Origin: Candidatus Ruthia endofausta
GTDB lineage: Bacteria > Pseudomonadota > Gammaproteobacteria > PS1 > Pseudothioglobaceae
Reading direction: 5' to 3'
NCBI RefSeq assembly: GCF_013342985.1
Contig: NZ_CP054490.1
Span: 248,001-312,000 of the forward strand
DNA length: 64,000 nucleotides
Position numbers and translations under genes: made by a program
The notes under the pieces: generated by a model
Databases searched by the model: none
Told to the model about the DNA's origin: nothing
What the model saw: the letters and a program-made list of their open reading frames with translations, nothing else
Part shown: one piece after another, positions 20,909 through 32,781 of the stretch
Position numbering within the stretch: the stretch's first letter is position 1
Layout of the letters: each line of letters begins with the position of its first letter

Positions 20909-21508
20909 ATGAGACGCGATATGTTTACAAAAAAAGACGTTCCAAGATTAAAGCAAGATTTAACCATTCAAACAAATTTACTTGGGACTAATTTAACCCT
21001 AAAAACACGCTGGGGTGTATTTAGCCCTCGCTCTATTGATGATGGTACTGAGTTATTCATGAAGCATTTAAAAATTGCCAATGATGATAAGTGTCTTGAT
21101 TTAGGCTGTGGTTATGGTCCTATTGGTTTAACAGTTGCTAAGTTTTGTCCACAAACAGAAGTACACATGGTGGATAAAGATTTTGTTGCCGTAGAATTGT
21201 CAAACATCAATGCTAAACTTAACCATATTGATAATGCTCAGGCTTATTTATCAGATGCGTTTTTAAATGTTAATAAAAGAAATTATTTTGATCAAATATT
21301 ATCAAACGTACCCGCAAAAATAGGCAGAGAGCAACTCAGTATTATTTTGTATGATGCTCATAATGCGTTAAGATCAGGCGGTAGAATAACATTTGTAACC
21401 ATTAACGGTTTGAGGCACTTTATTAAAGATAATTTTAAATCCGTATTTGGTAATTATAAAAAACTCAAACAAGGGCAAAAATACACCATTTCCCAAGCGA
21501 TTAAATAG
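20909..21508 (+). CDS. RsmC-like class I SAM-dependent methyltransferase
   Basis: 199 residues from ATG 20909; MFTKKDV four codons later could also be the start. SAM motif I is DLGCGYGPIGL (about 69-79), the acidic motif II is VDKDFVAVEL, and motif IV is SNVPAKIG where most small-domain methyltransferases have NPPF. Size and layout match the catalytic half of RsmC/RlmG-type rRNA guanine-N2 methylases without the extra N-terminal domain. Substrate unknown. Confidence 0.75.
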   Translation: MRRDMFTKKDVPRLKQDLTIQTNLLGTNLTLKTRWGVFSPRSIDDGTELFMKHLKIANDDKCLDLGCGYGPIGLTVAKFCPQTEVHMVDKDFVAVELSNINAKLNHIDNAQAYLSDAFLNVNKRNYFDQILSNVPAKIGREQLSIILYDAHNALRSGGRITFVTINGLRHFIKDNFKSVFGNYKKLKQGQKYTISQAIK

Positions 21509-21577
21509 AAAATATTTGTAAAATAATAATATATGAGTAAAATACTCAGCAATTAAACATTGAACAGGAGTAACACA

Positions 21578-21907
21578 ATGGATGTAATGGACAGAATTCA
21601 ACAGCAAGTAGACAGTGCAGCAGTTGTGCTTTATATGAAAGGCACACCTCAATTCCCACAGTGTGGTTTTTCTGCTACAGCGACAAAAACACTTGCCTCA
21701 ACAGGTATTGAGTTTGCCTATGTTAATATTTTTGAAGATCAAGAAGTGTTTCAAAACTTGCCTGCATTTGCAGACTGGCCAACATTCCCTCAAATTTATT
21801 TCAACTCAGAGTTAGTGGGTGGTGGTGATATTATTGTTGAAATGGCTAAAATGGGTACTTTAAAAGGCGAAATGGAGAAAGCTAGCGAGAAGTTTGATGC
21901 CAAGTAG
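21578..21907 (+). CDS. grxD: Monothiol glutaredoxin (Grx4 type)
   Basis: 109 residues from MDVMDRIQQQ, preceded by an AGGAG site; an upstream in-frame ATG at 21560 is less likely. The active site PQCGFS (usually CGFS) is present, as are the KGTPxFPQ, WPTFPQIY and GGxDI glutathione-binding blocks. These proteins carry a bridging 2Fe-2S cluster and pass it to apo-enzymes. It probably serves Fe-S trafficking along with NfuA (56025). Confidence 0.95.
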   Translation: MDVMDRIQQQVDSAAVVLYMKGTPQFPQCGFSATATKTLASTGIEFAYVNIFEDQEVFQNLPAFADWPTFPQIYFNSELVGGGDIIVEMAKMGTLKGEMEKASEKFDAK

Positions 21908-21962
21908 GGTTTTCTAGCGAACCACTATACAATTGATATAAACTAGTGTCTATTTGTTCTTA

Positions 21963-21991
21963 AAGTAGTGGAAACTTTGTTTTCACTACTT
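21963..21991. terminator. Hairpin downstream of grxD
   Basis: AAGTAGTGGAAAC pairs with GTTTTCACTACTT (13 bp, one G-T wobble) around a TTT loop. No clear T run follows, so it may be a terminator or an RNA-stabilising stem. Confidence 0.4.
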
Positions 21992-22149
21992 CTACCATCA
22001 CAACAATCAAGCCCCCACACCTCACCACCATCATTGTATCTGTATAATCCATACCAACAATGAACATCAACACCTAACTAACAAGGGTTTTCTGACCAAA
22101 CTAAATGAAAGACTCCCTAAGAGTACTTACCTAGTAATAAGCAAACCCA

Positions 22150-22700
22150 TTTAAGGCAAATTCTCCAAGTCATTCGTGAAAAATTTGATTTAGTTGTAAG
22201 TGCGGCGTCAGGCAAAAGGAAAACAGGTAAGTTGATTAAGGTTATTCTGTTTGGTTCGCACGCTATACGGGTAAGTGGATGAATAAGCCAGAGACTGGTT
22301 ATATCAGTGATTATGATATTTTAGTGATTGTTGATCAATATGACTTAGTAGCAAAGTTTGATTTGTGGAATACGATTGAAGATAGAGTAAGAGTCTTTTT
22401 ACCACCGTTTTTTAAACTAGAATGTAACTTGACTGTACATACTTCGGATGAAGTTAATAATACGCTTAAAGAAGGACAGTACTTTTTTACTGGTATTAAA
22501 GACCAGGGGATTGCTGTTGTATGAGTTTAATAGGAAAGAGCTGGCTATGCCGGAAAACTTGACTCAGGAAGGGTATAGAAAATGGCGATTAGAGATTATG
22601 ATGAATGGTTTGATAGTGCCAACCTATTTGAATAAGAGAGTCGTTCACTTATTAACTAAGCGGCTTTGTAAGGAAAAAATTAAGTCGTTTGGCTAGCAAA
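22150..22700 (+). pseudogene. Broken nucleotidyltransferase-HEPN (MNT/HEPN) protein
   Basis: The frames give KVILFGSHAIRVSG, then ETGYISDYDILVIVDQYDL after a lost junction. This is the GSxxR...SDYDLLVVV nucleotidyltransferase core, here with a disrupted segment and no Arg-Gly. Downstream come HTSDEVNNTLKEGQYFFTGI, then in another frame LLYEFNRKELAMPENLTQEG and finally DEWFDSANLFE ended by TAA near 22632, the start of a HEPN helix bundle. Intact relatives are fused MNT-HEPN proteins related to toxin-antitoxin pairs. At least three disruptions. Confidence 0.6.
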
Positions 22701-22704
22701 TTAA

Positions 22705-23294
22705 GATTGGATTTATTTTTACAATCTTCTTAATTGATAGGCCTTGTTCTTTGAGCCAATTCTTGGCTTGAGATAGTTAGCAAAATAGATTTAACCAACT
22801 GCCAAAATTTCACTTTGATGGTGCTTGTGTTTGATATGGGGCAAGCTCATGCACAATGACATAATCAATCACACTCATTGGCGCCATGATGTTGTAATTC
22901 AACTGGTGCAAGTTGGCGTAATAATCAAGTCTAGGCAAGGGGTAATGTTTCTAAATGAATTTTTATACCACGTGTGAAAATGCGTTTCACTATCGCCACT
23001 TAGATAAAAGTACGCACCATCAAAATGTATTTGTGGTTTTTGCATGTGTATGAGTTTGAGTGGGTAGGTGTTGCCTAAATACAAAAACTCCTCATCCTTA
23101 TGATAGTGCATTTTTTCGTTTGGTATTTTTAATCAGTGCTTGTTTTTTTCCAATCCAATATTGCTTTTCATGAATAGAGCTTTCAATTTTTTTGACACTT
23201 AGCCTGTTTAGTGCGCGTACCAACAGTTCTGTATTGTCAGAAATTTGTAAGCTTAGCGTTTTTTCGCTTAGAGCGAATAAGTTGATACTTCATG
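22705..23294 (-). pseudogene. Remnant of YgjP-like (DUF45) metal-dependent hydrolase
   Basis: Minus-strand pieces, in order: YQLIRSKRK, LSLQISDNTELLVRALNRLS, KKIESSIHEKQYWIGKKQAL, FLYLGNTYPLKLIHM, LNYNIMAPMSVIDYVIVHEL and, after a shift, NYLKPRIGSKNKAYQLRRL. The xVIDYVxVHELxH zinc motif and the order of blocks identify the YgjP/SprT-like metallopeptidase family. The second zinc His of HELAH is lost at a frameshift near 22857, and several other stops and shifts occur. Confidence 0.65.
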
Positions 23295-23404
23295 AGTTGA
23301 ACCATTTATTAATATCGGTATAGAACGTTATTCTAATTTGTATATGAATGGGTAATGAGGTTTGATTTGACTTTAAAATAGAGCACATAATTTTTTTAAA
23401 CTAA

Positions 23405-23731
23405 AAGATAGTGGAGAAGCTATAGCAACAAATAATAAAAGGGCAGACAATGCCAATATACAAAATTCTGAACCAATGAAGCCAGAACATGGAATATATG
23501 TTGATGGTGCAATGAGTATTAGTTTGAGCTCTGGCGTGGTTAAGATTGATTTTTATCAAGCACTTGGCATGATTGATGGTGATAAAAAGTAAGAGCAAAA
23601 AAGAAATGCGCAAAGCATTCCAGCCTCTTACAATATCAGTTGCTGGTTTGTTTGAATTAAATGACATTCTTGAAAAAGTGCTTAAAGCAATTAAAGACAG
23701 TGACACAACCCAAAAACTAAGTACCAATTAA
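23405..23731 (+). pseudogene. Small conserved protein split by a frameshift
   Basis: The first frame reads EHGIYVDGAMSISLSSGVVK followed by IDFYQALGM, ending at TAA 23590-23592. A +1 frame continues with MRKAFQPLTISVAGLFELND and ends at 23731. The beta-rich IxVDGAxxISxSxGVVKIDFYQ pattern followed by a helical tail resembles short DUF3467-like bacterial proteins, but I cannot name it. The break lies beside A-rich runs, so a simple indel is the likely cause. Confidence 0.45.
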
Positions 23732-23765
23732 TCACAACTTTTTTAAATAATTGTTAGAGTTTATA

Positions 23766-26700
23766 TTAATCAACCCAAGCTCTAGCGTTTTCAAACATTC
23801 TCATCCACGGGCTACGCTCATGCCATTTTTTTGGATGGTGTGAGTTTTGCACCGCTCTGAACACCCTTTCTGGATGTGGCATCATGATGGTGATCTGCCC
23901 AGATTCATTAGTAACGCCTGCTGTGGCAAAATCTGAGCCATTTGGATTGTGTGGATAGTTTTGTGTTGGCTTGCCATCATGATCAACATATTGCATGATT
24001 AAGTGGTTTTTATCCATTTGAGATGCAAAGCTTGCACGACCTTCGCCATGAGCAATGGCAATTGGCATGATTGAACCTGCCATATCTTTTAAGAAAATTG
24101 AATTTGATTGTTTGATTTGAGCTGAGGAAAAACGCGCTTCAAACTGCTCAGAAGTGTTGCGCTTAAAAATTGGGAAATGCTTACTACCAGGGATAATGTC
24201 TGTTAAATTGGAGATCATTTGGCAGCCATTACACACCCCGAGTGCAAAGCTATCATTACGATTGAAAAAAGCCTCAAATTCGTCTTTAGCACGTGCGTTA
24301 TAGAGAATAGAGCTTGCCCAGCCTCTACCAGCACCAAGCACATCGCCATAGGAAAAACCACCACAAGCTACCAAGCCTTTAAAGCCAGTCAAAGATATTT
24401 TGCCAGATAAAATATCACTCATGTGTACGTCAATGGCATCAAATTCAGCTTTGGTGAATGCAGCGCCCATTTCTATTTGTCCATTAATTCCTTGTTCTCT
24501 TAGAATGGCGATCTTTGGTTTGGTTGAGGTTTTGATATAAGGCGCTGATACAGACTGATTTATATCGAAACTTAAATCAATTTTGATGCCTGATGTATTG
24601 TCACTAATGTTATTAAACTCTTCTTTAGCGCAATCCGGATTGTCTCTTAACTTAGCGATTTCAAATGAGGTAGTTGACCATAAGGATTGTAGTTCGGTCC
24701 TTGATTTAGTGTAAATAATTTTATTATTTGAAATGATTTCAATTGTGTCAGTGTGATTAATCGAGGCAATTTTTCGTGTGCAGCTTGACAATCCAACGTG
24801 GTTTAAAGCATCAATAACGGCTTGTTTGTTTTGTGTTTTAACTTGAATAACGCAGCCTAACTCTTCATTAAATAACTCTTCAATGCCACCATTAGAAGTA
24901 ATGTCTAAGCCACAATGTGAAGCAAATGCCATTTCCATTAAAGTGATGATAATGCCACCATCACTTCTGTCATGATAAGCACTGATTAGAGCGTCTTTAT
25001 TGAGTTGATTAATTGCGATAAAGAAACTCTTAAACACAGAGGCATCATCAAGATTAGGTGCATCTTTACCGACTTGGTTATAAACTTGTGCCAAGCAAGA
25101 GCCACCCATTCTATTTTTTCCAAAGCCAAGATCAATTAACAACAACTCGCTATCTTGGTCAGTTTCAAGTAGTGGTGTAAGTTGCAAACGAACATCAGAG
25201 GTTTTAGAAAAAGCAGTAATAATGAGTGAAAGTGGGGCAGTGACTGATTTATTCTCACCTTGTTCCTGCCATGAGGTTTTCATGCTCATTGAGTCTTTAC
25301 CTACAGGCACTGTCAAGCCCAATTCTGGACATAAATCCATGCCCACAGTTTTAACGGCTGAGAATAATTTTGCGTCTTCGTTTGTATGTCCACTGGCACT
25401 CATCCAGTTGGCACTTAAACTAATGTGGTGAATATCTTCTATAAAGCCACCTAATATATTGGTTAAAGCTTCACCAATTGTCATTCTGGCTGCAGATTCA
25501 GCATTACACAATGCCAAAGGTGTTTTTTCACCCAAAGACATAATTTCGCCTTGATAGCCTGTGTAGTCTGCTAATGATATGGCGCAATCTGCAACAGGTA
25601 CTTGCCATGGTCCTACAAACTGGTCGCGTGCGACCAAGCCAGTGACGCTTCTATCACCAATGGTAATTAAGAAATTTTTACTAGCAATGGTTGGGAGTTG
25701 TAATAATCTAGTAATAGCACCATCAATAGTGATATTACTAGTATCCAGCGCATTAAGATGATCACTTGTTGAGCGTGCATTAATACTGCTTTTTGGTGGA
25801 TTGCCAAGCAGTACACTCATGGGTATATTAATGGGATTGTTGTTAAACAACTCATCGTTTAAGACAAGTATTTGTTCCTTGGTTGATTCGCCTAATACCG
25901 CAAAAGGCGCCTGCTCACGAGTACAGATATCTGTAAATGTTTTAAGGTTATTTTCTTCAACCGCTAACACGTAGCGCTCTTGTGATTCGTTACACCAAAT
26001 TTCAAGTGGCGACATTTTAAAATCATCATTTGGAATGGCGCGTAATTGGAATTGCCCACCCCTACCAGAATCATTCACTAATTCAGGCAAGCCATTAGAC
26101 AAACCGCCTGCGCCAATATCATGAATAGAAACAATCGGATTGTCTTTACCCATATTGGTGCAACTATCAATTACCTCTTGGGCGCGCCTTTGCATTTCAG
26201 GATTAGCACGTTGCACTGAAGCAAAATCTAAATCCTCGCTTTGCTCACCACTTTTAATACTTGATGCCGTGCCACCGCCCAAACCGATTAACATTGCTGG
26301 ACCACCTAAAACGATAATCTTACTTCCCACTGGAATGTTACCTTTTTTAATGTGTTGTTCTTGAATGTGCCCCAAACCACCTACCAACATAATTGGCTTG
26401 TGATAGCCACGTACGTCGCCATTCGGCATTTTTTGCTCAAAAGTTCTAAAATAGCCCAAGGTGTTTGGACGACCAAATTCATTATTAAAACTAGCTGTTC
26501 CAATTGGCCCTTCAAGCATAATATCAAGTGCTGATTTAATTTGATTGGGCTTACCATAATCAACCTCCCAAGGTTGCTGAGCATTTTTAATGTTTAAATT
26601 AGAAACACTAAACCCACATAAACCTACTTTAGGCTTGGAGCCTTGACCCGTTGCACCCTCATCACGAATTTCCCCGCCAGAGCCTGTAGCTGCTCCTGAA

Positions 26701-27590
26701 TGAGGTGCAATGGAAGTAGGGTGGTTGTGGGTTTCAACTTTCATTAAAATTGCTCGGTGTTCTTTTGAAGTGGTGTATTTACCCTTGGTGTCTGCATAAA
26801 AACGTCCACCTTGATAACCTGCCATCACCGCTGAATTGTCTGAATAAACACTCAACAAACCTTCTGGATGTTGATGATAAGTATTGCGAATCATGGAAAA
26901 TAGGCTTTTTGCTTGGCGCTCACCATCAATCGTCCAATCTGCATTAAAAATTTTATGCCGACAATGCTCTGAATTTGCTTGTGCAAACATCATCAATTCA
27001 ATATCTGTAGGATTGCGCTTTAGTTTGGTAAAACTAGCCACCAAATAGTCAATTTCTCCACTCGATAATGTCAAACCCAATTCTGCATTAGTACGTTCTA
27101 GCGCAGATTTCCCCTCAGCTAAAATATCAATATTTGTTAGTGGTTGAGGCTCAAAGTTGTCAAAAATTAAATGTGCATCATCAATTGAGCTAAGTGCTGA
27201 CTCAGTCATTTTATCCATAATGATAGATAAAATTGCTTTTTTATTTGTGATTTTCTTATCAAAATGATAAATAATTCCTCGCTCAATACGACGCACTTTT
27301 TCGAGTCCGCACAAATGCAAAATGTCACTCGCCTTTGACGACCAAGGTGAGATTGTGCCAAGACGTGGAATGACAATAATTTGTGTGCTGTTCGTTATTT
27401 CAAGACGTGTGCTATAACTTAAAAGCCTTTCAAGTGTGGCTACCTCACCACTAGTTAGTGCATTTTCACAATTTGAAAAATGCACAAATTCAGTGCCCAT
27501 TAGTTTAACGCCAAGGCGAGCTATTTTTTTATTAAATATATCTTGTTTAAAGCTGCTTAATGCTTGAATATGTTGAATGGTTTTAATCAT
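23766..27590 (-). CDS. purL: Phosphoribosylformylglycinamidine synthase (single-chain)
   Basis: 1274 residues, close to the usual ~1290 of gammaproteobacterial PurL. Present are the N-terminal domain, the FGAR-binding block [20 protein letters not shown], two AIRS-like ATP domains ([18 protein letters not shown]) and a C-terminal class I glutaminase with Cys in [14 protein letters not shown] and His in [10 protein letters not shown]. It makes FGAM in purine synthesis using glutamine. It is intact although flanked on both sides by pseudogene tracts. Confidence 0.98.
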   Translation of the reverse strand: MIKTIQHIQALSSFKQDIFNKKIARLGVKLMGTEFVHFSNCENALTSGEVATLERLLSYSTRLEITNSTQIIVIPRLGTISPWSSKASDILHLCGLEKVRRIERGIIYHFDKKITNKKAILSIIMDKMTESALSSIDDAHLIFDNFEPQPLTNIDILAEGKSALERTNAELGLTLSSGEIDYLVASFTKLKRNPTDIELMMFAQANSEHCRHKIFNADWTIDGERQAKSLFSMIRNTYHQHPEGLLSVYSDNSAVMAGYQGGRFYADTKGKYTTSKEHRAILMKVETHNHPTSIAPHSGAATGSGGEIRDEGATGQGSKPKVGLCGFSVSNLNIKNAQQPWEVDYGKPNQIKSALDIMLEGPIGTASFNNEFGRPNTLGYFRTFEQKMPNGDVRGYHKPIMLVGGLGHIQEQHIKKGNIPVGSKIIVLGGPAMLIGLGGGTASSIKSGEQSEDLDFASVQRANPEMQRRAQEVIDSCTNMGKDNPIVSIHDIGAGGLSNGLPELVNDSGRGGQFQLRAIPNDDFKMSPLEIWCNESQERYVLAVEENNLKTFTDICTREQAPFAVLGESTKEQILVLNDELFNNNPINIPMSVLLGNPPKSSINARSTSDHLNALDTSNITIDGAITRLLQLPTIASKNFLITIGDRSVTGLVARDQFVGPWQVPVADCAISLADYTGYQGEIMSLGEKTPLALCNAESAARMTIGEALTNILGGFIEDIHHISLSANWMSASGHTNEDAKLFSAVKTVGMDLCPELGLTVPVGKDSMSMKTSWQEQGENKSVTAPLSLIITAFSKTSDVRLQLTPLLETDQDSELLLIDLGFGKNRMGGSCLAQVYNQVGKDAPNLDDASVFKSFFIAINQLNKDALISAYHDRSDGGIIITLMEMAFASHCGLDITSNGGIEELFNEELGCVIQVKTQNKQAVIDALNHVGLSSCTRKIASINHTDTIEIISNNKIIYTKSRTELQSLWSTTSFEIAKLRDNPDCAKEEFNNISDNTSGIKIDLSFDINQSVSAPYIKTSTKPKIAILREQGINGQIEMGAAFTKAEFDAIDVHMSDILSGKISLTGFKGLVACGGFSYGDVLGAGRGWASSILYNARAKDEFEAFFNRNDSFALGVCNGCQMISNLTDIIPGSKHFPIFKRNTSEQFEARFSSAQIKQSNSIFLKDMAGSIMPIAIAHGEGRASFASQMDKNHLIMQYVDHDGKPTQNYPHNPNGSDFATAGVTNESGQITIMMPHPERVFRAVQNSHHPKKWHERSPWMRMFENARAWVD

Positions 27591-27602
27591 GATCTTTTAA
27601 TG

Positions 27603-28270
27603 GTTTTGACTATCAATTTTGTCTAATAATCTAATAATTACTTGGATTTCTTTGTTGTTTTCTAAAATACCAGGAATGCAATCGTCTGGTAGCACTACAG
27701 CATAACTTGACTCTATATTTTCATTGTCTTTAATAACTTTCTGCATTTTTTGATACCAATAATTAGGTAAATATAGTCTTAAATTTTCAATTGTTTTGAT
27801 TGTCTCTTTGTTAATGCTATCTTATAAGTGCTAAGTTTTTGAATTCAGCATTTTTGTCTATCCTATTTTTTAAATAAAGAATTTCATTTCCCTTATAGCT
27901 TGGGTATAAGCACCTTGACACTGCATCAAAATAAAATCTGCCCCTGCTAAATAAGCGTGAGATAAATCAGCCTTAGGAAAACTACTTTTCTTCTTTTGCT
28001 AGTTTATATAAGACATAAATTGCCCCTGTGCGTGCCGAAATTTCGTTTGAACCAAGTAAATTAATTGCTGAATTAAACCGTTCATCCACTCGTTGGTTAA
28101 TTTGTATTTTAATTTGTTTTTCTTGATTAGATACTCGAATAAAAAATAAGTAAATAAAGTGACAAATTTTTGCTTTAATTCTGATAAATTAATTACACCT
28201 TGTTGATAGAGTAAATAATCATTATAAAAAAAAGATGAATGCAATAGTACTGGCAAGTATAAAAACATAT
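27603..28270 (-). pseudogene. Decayed membrane/pentapeptide-repeat protein
   Basis: Minus-strand reading gives hydrophobic MFLYLPVLLHSSFFYNDYLL, then in a shifted frame QRVDERFNSAINLLGSNEIS and ARTGAIYVLYKLAKEEK, then FPKADLSHAYLAGADFILMQ, and finally a tail ending CIPGILENNKEIQVIIRLLD. The ERFxxAIxLLGSxxxxxRxGAIYxLxxLA block followed by ADLSxAxLAGADF is typical of pentapeptide-repeat membrane proteins. Several stops and shifts. The C-terminal tail (about 27603-27800) is not recognised and could belong to another gene. Confidence 0.45.
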
Positions 28271-28294
28271 TTTGAATGATGGTTTTTTAGGGTT

Positions 28295-28610
28295 GCCACA
28301 TGAGTTATAAAATAGCATCACAAAAAAGTTGCTTGATTTGTTGTAGAAATGTTGGATTGACTTTGGCAATAATTCTGCCTAATTTCTCAGCATTTATTGT
28401 ATTTAATAAATGAGATAAGTTTTAAGTTTGAATCAATAAAGTTTTTTTCTATAGGAATAATATTGAGCCGGTGCTTTTTTGAGGTAATTTGAAAGCAAAT
28501 CACATCATCAAATTTATTTGTATTTTTTCAATCATGACATTTTTCAAACTGCCCAATATAGGCATTAGCTTTTGTAAGTGTATGTATTACATGGTTTGAA
28601 ATAAAGTTAT
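28295..28610 (-). pseudogene. Remnant of MazF/PemK-like toxin
   Basis: Frames on the minus strand read DDVICFQITSKKHRLNIIPI then EKNFI, LISFIKYNKC, and in another frame EKLGRIIAKVNPTFLQQIKQ. The VICxITSxxH, IPIE, SxIKxxK and KxGxIxxxxxxxL order follows the PemK/MazF endoribonuclease fold. No partner antitoxin is visible. Frameshifts make it inactive; the family assignment is moderate. Confidence 0.4.
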
Positions 28611-28630
28611 TATTGTATCGATATTATAAC

Positions 28631-29371
28631 TTATAACTGCGCCATCACTTCATCAGAAATATCGGCATTGTGATAGACTTCTTGGGTGTCGTCTAAATCT
28701 TCTAAGCGGTCAATCAGTTTCATGAATTTTTCTGCATCGCCCAGATTAAGTTCAACACGATTGGCAGGCTCCATGGTTACTTCGGCGTGGCTTGGCTTAA
28801 ATTTTGCGCTTGTGAGTGCATCCTTAACTATAAAAAAATCCTCAGGTGTAGTGATGACATCAATAGGGCCATCATCATTAGTGATGATATCTTGCGCACC
28901 TGCATCAAGTGCTACTTCCATAATTTGGTCTTCATCGCCTGTCTCGAAGCTAATAAAGCCTTGTTTGATGAATAGATAAGACACCGAGCCATCTGTGCCT
29001 AAATTACCGCCGTGCTTTGAAAAAGCGTGGCGTACATCAGATACTGTGCGATTACGATTATCACTCAAACAATCAACCATAATAGCAGTACCGCCTAAGC
29101 CATAGCCTTCATAACGGATTTCTTCATAATTATCTCCATCAAGGTCGCCATTGCCACGTTTGACGGCATTCTCAATGGTGTCGCGTTTCATATTTGCTGC
29201 CAAGGCTTTGTCAATTACCATTCTAAGAGAGGGGTTGTTTTCAATCACACCACCACCTGTTCTGGCAGCGATGACGATTTCTTTAATCAGCTTGGTGAAT
29301 ATTTTGCCACGCTTGGCATCTTGTGCGCCTTTACGGTGTTGAATATTGTGCCATTTACTATGTCCTGCCAT
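28631..29371 (-). CDS. yebC: YebC/PmpR-family protein
   Basis: 246 residues, usual length. Start [20 protein letters not shown], then [13 protein letters not shown] and [24 protein letters not shown]1/YebC proteins act on translation or transcription; recent work links them to relieving ribosome stalling at proline runs. It is at the end of a minus-strand run with nadA and aspS; aspS-yebC linkage is widespread in gammaproteobacteria, but the usual ruvC neighbour is missing here. Confidence 0.95.
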   Translation of the reverse strand: MAGHSKWHNIQHRKGAQDAKRGKIFTKLIKEIVIAARTGGGVIENNPSLRMVIDKALAANMKRDTIENAVKRGNGDLDGDNYEEIRYEGYGLGGTAIMVDCLSDNRNRTVSDVRHAFSKHGGNLGTDGSVSYLFIKQGFISFETGDEDQIMEVALDAGAQDIITNDDGPIDVITTPEDFFIVKDALTSAKFKPSHAEVTMEPANRVELNLGDAEKFMKLIDRLEDLDDTQEVYHNADISDEVMAQL

Positions 29372-29408
29372 AATGATGCTCCGTTAGTGCGAGTATAAAT
29401 TTTACCTT

Positions 29409-30359
29409 TTATGCGGTAAAGTCAAGTAATTTTTGAATAGCATTTTTTGCTTTTTTACGAATGTTAGCATTAATAAATATTTCGTTATTACCTGTTTGTA
29501 AGGTGCTTAAACAATTTTCTAGCGTGTTCATTGCCATCCACTCGCAATGTGCGCATGACTCACAATCTGCCCCAACACCCATTGTTGGGGCTTCTATAAG
29601 CTTTTTATTGGGCGCAACTTCATGCATTTTATGGAAAATGCCATTATCAGTTGCAATGATAAAAGTTTGTTCTTTCCTGTTTTTGACTGCATTAATCAGT
29701 GCGGTGGTTGAGCCGACTACATCTGCCAAATCAACCACTTCTTGTGGCGATTCTGGATGAACTAAAGTGGCAGCTTCTGGGTATTTATTTTGCAATTGAA
29801 TGAGTGTCTTGGCTTTGAAACGTTCATGTACCACACAAGCGCCTTGCCAAAGTAGCATATCAGCACCTGTTTTATTCTTAACATAATTACCTAAATGCTT
29901 GTCAGGCGCCCATAAGATTTTTTTGCCATTGATTTTTAGGTGTTTGACAACGTTAAACGCACTGCCAGAAGTGACCACCCAATCTGCCCTTGCTTTAACT
30001 TGTGCTGAAGTATTGGCATAAACGACAACTGTTCTATCAGGATGTTGATCGCAAAATTTGGAAAATGTCTCAATGGGACAGTCTTCATCTAAAGAGCAAG
30101 TGGCGTTGTTATCTAAAACAAGCACTGTTTTTTCAGGGGAGAGGATTTTGGCGGTCTCACCCATGAATTTAACCCCAGCAACAATAATTAAATTTGCATT
30201 AGAATTTTGACCAAAACGTGCCATTTCTAATGAATCAGAAACGATACCCCCAGTTGCTTCTGCCAAAATTTGCAATTTAGTATCTACGTAGTAGTGTGCA
30301 ACTAAGACTGCATCACGTGCTTTTAGCGCTGTTTTGATTTGTTCTTGGATTAACAACAC
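29409..30359 (-). CDS. nadA: Quinolinate synthase (4Fe-4S)
   Basis: 316 residues. Likely cluster ligands are Cys88 ([11 protein letters not shown]), Cys175 ([11 protein letters not shown]) and a Cys of [13 protein letters not shown] (266-272). Substrate blocks include [13 protein letters not shown] and HPESP. It condenses iminoaspartate and DHAP to quinolinate for NAD. It lacks the extended N-terminus of E. coli NadA. Six nt after aspS, so co-transcribed; nadB is not in the window. Confidence 0.96.
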   Translation of the reverse strand: MLLIQEQIKTALKARDAVLVAHYYVDTKLQILAEATGGIVSDSLEMARFGQNSNANLIIVAGVKFMGETAKILSPEKTVLVLDNNATCSLDEDCPIETFSKFCDQHPDRTVVVYANTSAQVKARADWVVTSGSAFNVVKHLKINGKKILWAPDKHLGNYVKNKTGADMLLWQGACVVHERFKAKTLIQLQNKYPEAATLVHPESPQEVVDLADVVGSTTALINAVKNRKEQTFIIATDNGIFHKMHEVAPNKKLIEAPTMGVGADCESCAHCEWMAMNTLENCLSTLQTGNNEIFINANIRKKAKNAIQKLLDFTA

Positions 30360-30365
30360 GAATGG

Positions 30366-32117
30366 CTAGTCTTTTTCTGCCAGGCTAACCTGAATGCTTA
30401 ATTCACGTAATAATTTTCTTGGTACACTTCCAGGTGCATTGGTTAACAAACAAGCGGCAGTTTGAGTTTTAGGAAAGGCAATTACATCACGAATAGAATT
30501 TGCACCTGTCATAATCATCACCAAGCGGTCAAGCCCAAATGCCATGCCGCCATGAGGTGGACAGCCGTATTCTAGAGCATCTAGCAAGAATCCAAATTTA
30601 TCTTGTGCCTCCTGATCAGAAATACCTAATAATTTTAGCACCATTTTTTGCATCTTAACTTGGTGGATTCGAATAGAGCCACCACCTACTTCAGAACCAT
30701 TAATGACTAAATCATAGGCTCTGGATAAGGCGGTTGTGGCAGTTTGCTCTAGAATTTTAGTATCAACACTGGGTGCGGTAAATGGGTGATGAATTGCATT
30801 TAATGAGCCATCATCACCCGCTCCAAACATTGGAAAGTCAACCATCCAAATAGGTGCCCATTGTTTGTCAAATAAGTCTAAATCTTTAGCAAGTTGCTCG
30901 CGCAAATTACCCAAAGCTTCATTGACAATTTTAGTTTTATCAGCGCCAAAGAAAATAATATCACCTGTTTTTGCACCTGTCATTTCGATAACTTTAGCGG
31001 TCATTTCATCGCTTAAGAATTTTAAAATAGGGGAAGTTGGGCCATCCTCATTAAGTTTGATATAAGCCAAGCCTTTTGCGCCATAAATACTAACGTATTT
31101 TGTGTATTTATCAATATTTTTACGACTAATACTAGCACCACCTGGTACTTTTAAAGCGGCAACACGAGAGTCGTCATCGTTAGCAGGACCTGAAAATACT
31201 TTAAAATCAACATCTTGCATTAGCTTGTCCATGCTGACTATTTGCATTGAAATACGCATATCTGGGTGATCTAGTCCGTATTTTTCCATGGCATCTACAT
31301 AAGTAATGGTGGGAAAATTGTCATCTAAATCAACGTTAATGACTGATTTAAACAAGCCTCTAGTCATTTTTTCCATCATTGTCATGATTTCATTTTCACT
31401 CATAAATGAAGTTTCAACATCAAATTGGGTAAATTCAGGTTGGCGATCAGCACGCAAGTCTTCATCTCTAAAACACTTAACAATTTGATAATAACGCTCA
31501 AATCCTGACATCATTAAAAGTTGTTTGAATAATTGTGGCGATTGTGGCAAAGTAAAGAACTCACCCGGATGAGCGCGCGAAGGCACTAAATAATCGCGCG
31601 CACCTTCTGGGGTGGCTTTGGTTAAAAACGGAGTTTCAATATCTAAAAAATCATGCTCATCCATAAATTCACGCATGTAACGAGTAACTTGAGAGCGCAA
31701 ACGCAAACGATTTTGCATGGCATCACCGCGTAAGTCTAGATATCTATATCTAAGTCGCACTTCTTCTGAAGTATCAGTTGCATCAATTTGGAACGGGATG
31801 GGTTTGGAGGTGTTAAGAATTTCAATATTTTGTGCTTTAATTTCAATCTCGCCAGTACTTAGTTTTGGGTTGGTTAAGCCTTCGCCTCTGGCAATCACTG
31901 TACCTGTAATTTTTAATACAAATTCGTTACGAATGGTTTCGGCCAAAGAGAAATCTGCATTGTCAGGATTAATAACCACTTGAGCAATACCGCGTTTGTC
32001 ACGCATGTCTAAAAAGATAACACTCCCATGATCACGCCTACGATTAACCCAGCCACAAATTTCTACTGTTTGGTTTATATTGTCTTTGTTTAGTTCGCCA
32101 CAGTAATGCGTTCTCAT
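30366..32117 (-). CDS. aspS: Aspartyl-tRNA synthetase
   Basis: 583 residues, full length. It has the N-terminal OB anticodon-binding domain ([20 protein letters not shown]), motif 2 [18 protein letters not shown], the bacterial insertion (GAD) domain and motif 3 [12 protein letters not shown]. It charges tRNA-Asp. Whether it also charges tRNA-Asn depends on the presence of GatCAB and AsnRS, neither of which lies here. It overlaps the DUF502 gene by 4 nt. Confidence 0.98.
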   Translation of the reverse strand: MRTHYCGELNKDNINQTVEICGWVNRRRDHGSVIFLDMRDKRGIAQVVINPDNADFSLAETIRNEFVLKITGTVIARGEGLTNPKLSTGEIEIKAQNIEILNTSKPIPFQIDATDTSEEVRLRYRYLDLRGDAMQNRLRLRSQVTRYMREFMDEHDFLDIETPFLTKATPEGARDYLVPSRAHPGEFFTLPQSPQLFKQLLMMSGFERYYQIVKCFRDEDLRADRQPEFTQFDVETSFMSENEIMTMMEKMTRGLFKSVINVDLDDNFPTITYVDAMEKYGLDHPDMRISMQIVSMDKLMQDVDFKVFSGPANDDDSRVAALKVPGGASISRKNIDKYTKYVSIYGAKGLAYIKLNEDGPTSPILKFLSDEMTAKVIEMTGAKTGDIIFFGADKTKIVNEALGNLREQLAKDLDLFDKQWAPIWMVDFPMFGAGDDGSLNAIHHPFTAPSVDTKILEQTATTALSRAYDLVINGSEVGGGSIRIHQVKMQKMVLKLLGISDQEAQDKFGFLLDALEYGCPPHGGMAFGLDRLVMIMTGANSIRDVIAFPKTQTAACLLTNAPGSVPRKLLRELSIQVSLAEKD

Positions 32118-32725
32118 AGTTTCTCCTTTGTTTGTGCTGGCGTTACTACGCCAGTAGAAATAATCAGTTTGAATGCTTCATCAACATTCATGTCAAGTTC
32201 GATCACATCCTCTTTTGCTAGCATAATGAAAAAACCAGAAGTAGGGTTAGGCGTGGTGGGCACGTAAATATTAATCATTTCTTGTCCAATTCTTTTCGCC
32301 ACCTCACCACCATAGTTGCCTGTTTGAAAGGCAATGGCCCACATACCTTTACGCGGATATTCAACCAATAATGCTTTTTTGAAACTTTCACCAGATGGAC
32401 TAAGCACAGTATCTGAAAGTTGTTTAAGTGCGCTATAAATGCCTCTAAAGCCTGGAATTTTATTGAGTAGTTTTTCCCAAAGTTGGATGAGTTTACGACC
32501 AATAAAGTTATTAACCAAAGCGCCTGTTATCAGCATGATTAAAATAACCCAAACAATGCCAGATCCAGGAATAGCCTTGTCTAAATCAAATAAAGCTTCT
32601 GGTAGGTATTGGGTGGGAACAATGTTATTGACTAATTCTAAAAAGAATTTAATAACAACAATACTCATCCCTAAGGGTATCCAGAATAATAGACCAGAGA
32701 TAAAATAATTTCGTAAGCGTTTCAA
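32114..32725 (-). CDS. DUF502 inner-membrane protein
   Basis: 203 residues with two N-terminal membrane helices (about 8-30 and 53-75) separated by a short loop, then a cytoplasmic domain with [20 protein letters not shown] and [20 protein letters not shown]. These are the DUF502 landmarks; the function is unknown although DUF502-aspS linkage is common in proteobacteria. It overlaps the aspS start by 4 nt (ATGA), so it leads that operon. Confidence 0.88.
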   Translation of the reverse strand: MKRLRNYFISGLLFWIPLGMSIVVIKFFLELVNNIVPTQYLPEALFDLDKAIPGSGIVWVILIMLITGALVNNFIGRKLIQLWEKLLNKIPGFRGIYSALKQLSDTVLSPSGESFKKALLVEYPRKGMWAIAFQTGNYGGEVAKRIGQEMINIYVPTTPNPTSGFFIMLAKEDVIELDMNVDEAFKLIISTGVVTPAQTKEKL

Positions 32726-32781
32726 CGGTTTAAAATAATAGCGATAAAAAAGGCTATTTTAGCATAAGCATCGCACTATTT

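Noticed and set aside
21940-22080. Minus-strand stretch reading DVHCWYGLYRYNDGG
   Set aside because: About 45 codons without start or family; likely chance or scrap.
28686-28979. Plus-strand frames opposite yebC
   Set aside because: Shadow of the conserved YebC coding strand.
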